A DNA stretch of 64,000 bases from DASSUW01 sp963811895. Lineage in GTDB: Bacteria > Actinomycetota > Thermoleophilia > Solirubrobacterales > Solirubrobacteraceae. This document shows positions 59,224 to 64,000 of this stretch, in pieces; position 1 is the stretch's first letter; every line of letters starts with the position of its first letter. The stretch covers positions 186,001 to 250,000 of the forward strand of contig CAWETE010000015.1 of assembly GCA_963811895.1 (NCBI GenBank), read 5' to 3'. Below the pieces are notes generated by a model. It saw only the letters and a program-made list of their open reading frames with translations, was not told the origin of the DNA and ran no database searches. Position numbers and translations under genes: made by a program.

Positions 59224-60029
59224 CCGTCGAGTTCGGTGCCTTTGTGGTGCCGGACGCCTCGACCGACGTGCTCGAGCAGGTGCTGGCCGTCGAGCAGGCG
59301 GGACTCGAGCTGGTCGGCATCCAGGACCACCCGTACCAGCGACGCTTCTTCGACACCTTCGCGCTGATCGCGTGGCTGGCCGCCCGCACCGAGCGCGTGC
59401 GCCTGTTCCCGGCCGTCGCGAACCTGCCGCTGCGCCATCCGGCGATGCTCGCCAAGGAGGCGGCGACGATCGACGCGCTGAGCGGCGGCCGCTTCGAGCT
59501 CGGGCTCGGGGCCGGCGCGTTCTGGGAGGGCATCGAGGCGTTCGGCGGGCCGCGCCGGTCCGGCCCCGAGTCGGTCGACGCGCTCGAGGAGGCGATCGCG
59601 ATCCTGCGCTCGAGTTGGGACGAAGGAATTGCGACCTTCGAGGGCGAGCACTACCGCGTGAAGGGGATGAAGTTCGGGCCGCCGCCCGCCCACCGGATCG
59701 GGATCTGGCTCGGTGCCTACGGGCCGCGCATGATGCGCGTGGTGGGGCGGCTGGCCGACGGCTGGTTCCCGAGCCTGCCGCGGCTGCCGCTGGACGAGGT
59801 GCCCGGCCGCATGCGCCTGATCGACGAGGCGGCCGAGCGCGCGGGCCGCGACCCGCGCTCGATCCGGCGGATCGCCAACCTCGGCGCCGAGATCACCGAC
59901 CTCTCGCCCTCGCAGGTCATCGAGCAGCTCGGCGCGCTGCGCGAGCAGGGGTTCGACGCCTTCCTGGTGGGGAGCGACCAGGTGGCGCGCTTCGCCGCCG
60001 AGGTCGCTCCGGCTCTCAGGTCTGCGTAG
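59220..60029 (+). CDS. LLM-class flavin-dependent oxidoreductase (F420-type candidate)
   Basis: A 269-residue luciferase-like TIM barrel: FGAFVVPDASTDVLEQVLAV, ELVGIQDHPYQRRFFDTFAL, LPLRHPAMLAKEAATIDALS, GGRFELGLGAGAFWEGIEAF and the C-terminal GIWLGAYGPRMMRVVGRLAD. The set matches F420- or FMN-dependent LLM enzymes, which in actinobacteria often use coenzyme F420. The reaction is unknown (secondary alcohol or hydride transfer). Coupled to DUF2630. The 3' end overlaps the MmsA-type gene by 14 bp. Confidence 0.88.
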   Translation: MTVEFGAFVVPDASTDVLEQVLAVEQAGLELVGIQDHPYQRRFFDTFALIAWLAARTERVRLFPAVANLPLRHPAMLAKEAATIDALSGGRFELGLGAGAFWEGIEAFGGPRRSGPESVDALEEAIAILRSSWDEGIATFEGEHYRVKGMKFGPPPAHRIGIWLGAYGPRMMRVVGRLADGWFPSLPRLPLDEVPGRMRLIDEAAERAGRDPRSIRRIANLGAEITDLSPSQVIEQLGALREQGFDAFLVGSDQVARFAAEVAPALRSA

Positions 60030-61530
60030 GGAAGCCCAGGTTGACGCCCTGGTGCGTGGCGGGGTCCGGCCAGCGGCTCGTGACCACCTTGCCGCGCGTG
60101 TAGAAGCGGACGCCGTCGGGACCGTGCATGTGCAGGTCGCCGAACAGCGAGCCCTTCCAGCCGCCGAACGAGTGGTAGGCCATCGGCACCGGGATCGGCA
60201 CGTTGACGCCGATCATGCCGGCCGTCGCCTGCTGCTCGAACAGCCGCGCGGCGCCGCCGTCGCAGGTGAAGATCGCCGCGCCGTTGCCGTACTCGTTGGC
60301 GTTGACGAGCTCGAGCGCCTCCGGGTAGCTGTCGGCGCGCACGACGACCAGCACCGGGCCGAAGATCTCCTCGTCGTAGACGCGCATGCCGGGGCGGACC
60401 TTGTCGAACACGCACGGGCCGAGGAAGTAGCCGCCCTCGTGGCCCTCGACGGTCAGGTCGCGGCCGTCGACGGCCAGCTCGGCGCCCTCCTCGACGCCGG
60501 CGTCGACGAGCCCGGTGACCTTGTCGTAGTGCGCCTGCGAGACGAGCGGGCCCATGTCGGAGCCGGGGTCGGTGCCCGGGCCGACGTCGAGCTTCTCGAT
60601 CCGCTCGCGGATCTTGTCCAGCAGCGGCTCGGCCACGTCGCCCACCGTGACGGCGACGGAGACGGCCATGCAGCGCTGGCCGGCCGAGCCGTAGGCGGCG
60701 GAGACGAGGCCGTCGGCGGTCATGTCGAGGTCGGCGTCGGGCAGCACGACGGCGTGGTTCTTGGCGCCGCCGAGCGCCTGCACGCGCTTGCCGTGCTCCG
60801 TGCCCGTCTCGTAGATGTGGCGGGCGACCGGGGTGGAGCCGACGAAGCTGACCGCGGCGATGCCGGGGTGGGTGAGGATGGCGTCGACCGCCTCCTTGTC
60901 GCCGTGGACGACGCTGAACACGCCGTCGGGCAGGCCGGCCTCGGCGAGCAGCTCGGCCAGGCGGATGCTCGGGGAGGGATCCTGCTCGGACGGCTTGAGG
61001 ATGAAGGCGTTGCCGCACGCGAGCGCGACGGGCGCCATCCACAGCGGGACCATGACCGGGAAGTTGAACGGCGTGATGCCGGCCACGACGCCGAGCGGCA
61101 TCCGCATGCTGTGCGAGTCGACGCCGGTCGAGACCTGCGGCGTGTTCTCGCCCTTGAGCAGGTGGCCGAGGCCGCAGGCGAACTCGACGACCTCGAGCCC
61201 GCGAGTGACCTCGCCGCGGGCGTCGTCGAGGACCTTGCCGTGCTCGCGCGTGATCAGCGCGGCCAGCTCGTCCTTGTGGGAGGCGACCAGCTCGCGGAAG
61301 CGGAACATCACCTGGGCGCGCTTGGTGAGCGAGGCGGCGCCCCACTCCTTCGCGGCCTTCGTCGCCGCCTGGACGGCTCTGTCGACGTCGCCGGTCGTGG
61401 CGAACGGCACGCGGGCCACGATCTCGCCGGTGGCCGGGTCGCTCACCTCGCCGTGACGCTCGGCTTCGCGCTCGTCGCGCCGTCCGCCGATCCAGTGATT
61501 CAGAAGTGTCTCGCTCGCCGTCGTGCTCAT
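60016..61530 (-). CDS. mmsA: Methylmalonate-semialdehyde dehydrogenase (CoA-acylating)
   Basis: A 504-residue ALDH of the MMSDH class. NHWIGGRRDEREAERHGEVS at the N-terminus, ITPFNFPVMVPLWMAPVALA, FVGSTPVARHIYETGTEHGK, ALGGAKNHAVVLPDADLDMT, the catalytic Cys in YGSAGQRCMAVSVAV and VPIPVPMAYHSFGGWKGSLF are diagnostic of MmsA/IolA. It converts malonate or methylmalonate semialdehyde plus CoA and NAD+ to acetyl- or propionyl-CoA, in valine, thymine or inositol breakdown. ATG 61530 is preferred over the frame start at 61596, because the region before it holds no homologous sequence. No HibB or HibD genes are adjacent. Confidence 0.93.
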   Translation of the reverse strand: MSTTASETLLNHWIGGRRDEREAERHGEVSDPATGEIVARVPFATTGDVDRAVQAATKAAKEWGAASLTKRAQVMFRFRELVASHKDELAALITREHGKVLDDARGEVTRGLEVVEFACGLGHLLKGENTPQVSTGVDSHSMRMPLGVVAGITPFNFPVMVPLWMAPVALACGNAFILKPSEQDPSPSIRLAELLAEAGLPDGVFSVVHGDKEAVDAILTHPGIAAVSFVGSTPVARHIYETGTEHGKRVQALGGAKNHAVVLPDADLDMTADGLVSAAYGSAGQRCMAVSVAVTVGDVAEPLLDKIRERIEKLDVGPGTDPGSDMGPLVSQAHYDKVTGLVDAGVEEGAELAVDGRDLTVEGHEGGYFLGPCVFDKVRPGMRVYDEEIFGPVLVVVRADSYPEALELVNANEYGNGAAIFTCDGGAARLFEQQATAGMIGVNVPIPVPMAYHSFGGWKGSLFGDLHMHGPDGVRFYTRGKVVTSRWPDPATHQGVNLGFPTQT

Positions 61531-61604
61531 GGATGCATCGTGGCACGCGTTAGCGCGCTCAAAAAGTGTCGTTCCGTCGCCGTTCGCGGGCGCCATCGCG
61601 CCAG

Positions 61605-61758
61605 AACGTCAACTTCGGCTGGGTAGGGCGGCGAAGGGGTCGGCCGGGTGGGCTGTCTCCAAGCGTATGGCGCTTTGACCGGTATATGTCCGGTCAAGGC
61701 GCCAGGGACGCCGCCGCGGTTGGCACACCCGCTTCCCTACCCAGCCGGGGTTCGCTGG
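61605..61758. repeat. Structured inverted-repeat element, copy B
   Basis: A 154-bp copy. Left end AACGTCAACTTCGGCTGGGT plus AGGG (61605-61628); right end (61735-61758) keeps CCCTACCCAGCCG exactly. The inner stem TGGCGCTTTGACCGG / CCGGTCAAGGCGCCA (61668-61682 with 61690-61704) is perfect apart from one G-U pair and has the loop TATATGT. It shares GGCACACxCGCTxCCCTACC before the right end with copy A. It lies between the MmsA start and a small hydrolase start. Confidence 0.85.
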
Positions 61759-61771
61759 CAGAATCGCGGTC

Positions 61772-62356
61772 GTGGACATCGACACCCCTCACGGCCCGGC
61801 GCGGGCGACGCTGCACGAGGCGGACAACCCGCGCGCCGTCCTGGCGCTCGGCCACGGCGCCGGCGGCTCGATCGACTCGGCCGACCTCGTCGCCGCCACG
61901 GAGGCCGCCAACGCACACGGCGTGACGGTCGCGCTCGTCGAGCAGCCCTACCTCGTCGCCGGCCGCCGCTCGGCGGCGCCCGCCCCGCAGCTCGACACCG
62001 CCTGGAAGGCCGTGATCGAGCAGCTGCCACTCGACGGCCTCCCGCTCGTCGTGGGCGGCCGCTCATCCGGCGCTCGCGTCGCCTGCCGGACCGCGGCGGA
62101 GACGAACGCGAGCGCGGTGCTCTGCCTCGCGTTCCCCGTCCACCCGCCCGGCAGGCCCGAGAAGTCGCGGCTGGCCGAGCTCGACGCCGTCACCGTCCCG
62201 GTGCTCGTCGTCCAGGGCGCCAACGACCCCTTCGGCATGCCGCCCGGGGCGCCGGACCGCGAGGTCGTCACCGTCCCGGGCAACCACAGCCTCGCGAAGA
62301 GCCGCGACAAGGTCGCCGCCGCCGTAGGCGACTGGCTGGACCGCACGCTCGACTAG
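61772..62356 (+). CDS. Small alpha/beta hydrolase (KANL3/Tex30-like)
   Basis: A 194-residue protein: AVLALGHGAGGSIDSADLVA, LEQPYLVAGRRSAAPAPQLD-like central segment, the nucleophile elbow GGRSSGARVA, FPVHPPGRPEKSRLAELDAV, and the acid/base GANDPFG and PGNHSL. This small size and order match the bacterial KANL3/Tex30-type dienelactone-hydrolase-like group. Substrate unknown. GTG start 61772, 13 bp after the repeat element. The stop overlaps the nuclease fusion by 4 bp. Confidence 0.83.
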   Translation: MDIDTPHGPARATLHEADNPRAVLALGHGAGGSIDSADLVAATEAANAHGVTVALVEQPYLVAGRRSAAPAPQLDTAWKAVIEQLPLDGLPLVVGGRSSGARVACRTAAETNASAVLCLAFPVHPPGRPEKSRLAELDAVTVPVLVVQGANDPFGMPPGAPDREVVTVPGNHSLAKSRDKVAAAVGDWLDRTLD

Positions 62357-64000
62357 GCGGCGATCTGCGCGCGCGCGTCGATCCGCCGCACCGCGAGGCC
62401 GCCGTCGACCTCCGGCCGCACCCCGTTGGTGTCGGCCGCGGCGAGCGCGCCGTAGTCCAGGCCCGTCATGCCCGAGAGGTCGGCGATCGCGACCTGATAG
62501 AGGTTGAACGTGTCCAGCCCGAGCGACTCGAGCTTGGCCTCGAGGTCGTCCTGGGTGAGGACGAAGGCCTTCGCCTTCAGCGTCCCGCCCTCCACGTAGG
62601 CGATCAGCTTCCAGAACGACCGCGGGACGAGCACGTCCCGGTACAGCAGGTCCGTGTCCTTGAAGATCGGGCCGCCGAAGACGCTCAGGCGGAGATCGTC
62701 GACGTCCACGTCCTCGTAGATCGCGTCCTCGAGCTGCCCCCACAGGCCCTGCCGGCTCGACTGGTTGAAGTCGTCGAGCTGCGGGGTGATGTTCGTGAAG
62801 AAGAACGAGTCGGCGTTCGCCCGCTCGGCCTCGGCGCGCGAGCCCCACAGGAGATCGGCGCGGCGCGCGATGTGCCCGCGGTCGAGCCGGTTGCCCGAGT
62901 ACAGCCCGTCGTCGACCTGGAACCGGGGGTCGTACTCGCGATCGATGACGAACCTCTGGTTGGTGCGGGACAGCTGGATCAGCCCGTTGCCGTCGACGTT
63001 CCACGCCACCCAGCGACAGAACCGGCGTGCGGAGCTCATCGCGAGCGAGAAGTGCGTGTAGTCGCGAACGACGCCGTTCGACGCCGTCGGCGCGTAGTCG
63101 TCCTCGACGCCCGGCAGCGCGGGTGCCGGGAGCTCCACCAGCGCGCCGGGCAGGAACTCCGGCTGGTAGCCGAGAGCCGCCCGCTCGCGGCCGGGCGTCG
63201 GCTGGGCGGCGACGGGGCTGATGCCGAGCTTCGCGAACACCTTCGTCGCGTAGCAGGCGACCGCGTGCTCGGCTCCTGACGTCTCGCCCGCGAAGTGCAG
63301 GCCGAGCATCGTGTCCTTTGCGGCGCCGCTCGCGTCGGCGGCCATCCACGACGACCCCGAGTCGCCGCCCATCGAGATCTCGTCGTCCGGCGCGGGGCGG
63401 CTCGGGTCGGGACCGATCTCGAAGCCGAAGACGCGCTTCTCGCCGACCGAGCGGTAGCTCAGCTTGGTGATCGTCTGCACGCGGGTCACGACGCCGTGCG
63501 TGACGCCCGTCGTCCGCCCCGACTTGACGACCAGGTCGCCGAGCGCCGGATCGGCGATGCGCCGGACCGCCGTGCCGAGGCCGAGGATGGTCTGGTCGGC
63601 ATCCCGGCCGACGATGCTGGCGATCGCGCAGTCGCCCTCGAACCCGACGAAGCTGCGCACCAGCCGGCCGGAGAGGTTCGCGGCCGTGCTCGGGTCGTCG
63701 GCCCGGCCCGGCTGGGCGATCGCGTCGCCGACGCTGCCGCCGCCGTCGAGCACGTGCCAGTTGGACAGCACGCGCAGATCGCGCGAGCCGTTCTCCTGCA
63801 CGAAGCACCCGAGCGTCCCCGCCGAGACGTTGACATGGCCGATGCTCACGCCCGGCGCCATCGGGTTCACCCGTGCCCGCCGCTCCGTGAGGTGAGGCGC
63901 GAAGTCGCGTTCGATCACGTCGGTCGCGAACGTGATCCCGTTGGCCTCGATGGCCTTGGGGATCTCCCGCGTCGGCGCGGCCTCGAGCGCCTCGGGGGCG
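62353..64000 (-). CDS. Trypsin-like/NUC1 endonuclease fusion (5' end outside window)
   Basis: More than 549 residues, open at the right edge. The N-terminal visible part has a chymotrypsin-like fold: SNWHVLD (His of the triad), GFEGDCAIASI (likely Asp) and EISMGGDSGSSWMA (Ser). The C-terminal ~260 residues are a DNA/RNA non-specific endonuclease with LDRGHIARRADLLWG (His catalytic) and FFFTNITPQLDDFNQ (Asn for Mg). Both active sites seem complete. The frame continues upstream past 64000, so the start and any signal peptide are not seen. The fusion suggests a secreted or self-processing nuclease, perhaps an effector; not established. Confidence 0.85.
   Translation of the reverse strand, partial: APEALEAAPTREIPKAIEANGITFATDVIERDFAPHLTERRARVNPMAPGVSIGHVNVSAGTLGCFVQENGSRDLRVLSNWHVLDGGGSVGDAIAQPGRADDPSTAANLSGRLVRSFVGFEGDCAIASIVGRDADQTILGLGTAVRRIADPALGDLVVKSGRTTGVTHGVVTRVQTITKLSYRSVGEKRVFGFEIGPDPSRPAPDDEISMGGDSGSSWMAADASGAAKDTMLGLHFAGETSGAEHAVACYATKVFAKLGISPVAAQPTPGRERAALGYQPEFLPGALVELPAPALPGVEDDYAPTASNGVVRDYTHFSLAMSSARRFCRWVAWNVDGNGLIQLSRTNQRFVIDREYDPRFQVDDGLYSGNRLDRGHIARRADLLWGSRAEAERANADSFFFTNITPQLDDFNQSSRQGLWGQLEDAIYEDVDVDDLRLSVFGGPIFKDTDLLYRDVLVPRSFWKLIAYVEGGTLKAKAFVLTQDDLEAKLESLGLDTFNLYQVAIADLSGMTGLDYGALAAADTNGVRPEVDGGLAVRRIDARAQIAA

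Noticed and set aside
1..64000. CRISPR arrays, tRNA or rRNA genes, prophage
   Set aside because: No regularly spaced identical repeats, no tRNA-like cloverleaf with a matching GTTCRANYC arm, no rRNA sequence and no phage structural genes were noticed. A covariance scan was not possible here.

Overview
The window is very GC-rich, gene-dense DNA with heavy use of GTG/TTG starts and stop/start overlaps (ATGA, GTGA, TGATG). Together with the gene content (acyl-CoA dehydrogenase, LLM flavin oxidoreductase, DUF2630, GTP-type PEPCK, a very large NAD-glutamate dehydrogenase, WYL and ROK regulators), this suggests an actinobacterium, most likely a soil Thermoleophilia/Solirubrobacterales-type organism. 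That placement is inference. No rRNA, tRNA, CRISPR, prophage or IS transposase was seen.

Layout. 1-7.9 kb: edge of a Ser/Thr kinase, an acyl-CoA synthetase and acyl-CoA dehydrogenase, a frameshifted phytoene-desaturase-like oxidoreductase, a Tat-exported multicopper oxidase, an MFS transporter and a gamma-glutamylcyclotransferase-like protein. 7.9-18.8 kb: a catabolic island. Its core is a translationally coupled five-gene minus-strand operon (ethanolamine-type permease, glutamine-synthetase-like ligase, PuuD-like hydrolase, aldehyde dehydrogenase, SDR). Beside it are a DAO-family oxidoreductase, a FadR-type regulator, a choline/ethanolamine-kinase-like protein and a dimethylglycine/sarcosine-dehydrogenase-like FAD-GcvT enzyme. 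I read it as a gamma-glutamylation route from ethanolamine (or a similar amino alcohol) to glycine, with one-carbon enzymes downstream. 18.8-29.2 kb: an SCP2-like protein, a secreted protein, two convergent HD-GYP phosphodiesterases, a DAO oxidoreductase, a frameshifted cation:proton antiporter, a large three-module wall hydrolase and a FUSC-type exporter. 29.2-34.1 kb: seven overlapping genes that look like a polymorphic-toxin operon: a small Ala/Gly-rich protein, a 583-aa protein with a deaminase-like C-terminus, an immunity candidate and four accessory genes. 34-45 kb: Fpg/Nei glycosylase, MFS drug exporter, two VOC proteins, an ECF sigma factor coupled to a GH16-like protein, a ROK repressor, two CitE/HpcH lyases with a MaoC hydratase, and a membrane protein with an acidic repeat. 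45-52 kb: gluconeogenesis and glutamate catabolism (PEPCK and a GDH of about 180 kDa). 52-64 kb: TetR/DsrE, subtilase, cupin, WYL regulator, BBE-type oxidase, lipoprotein, LLM oxidoreductase, MmsA-type dehydrogenase, a small hydrolase and a trypsin-like/NUC1 endonuclease fusion that runs off the right edge.

Three features cut across the regions. First, three intergenic copies (22.7, 43.4 and 61.6 kb) of a 153-183 bp element share ~24-bp terminal inverted repeats and an internal hairpin. Second, 13 of 15 convergent gene pairs overlap at their 3' ends; one of the two exceptions is filled by one of these elements. Third, nine apparent single-base frameshifts lie in otherwise well-conserved genes, many at short G/C runs, which points to consensus error in the assembly at least as much as to real gene decay.
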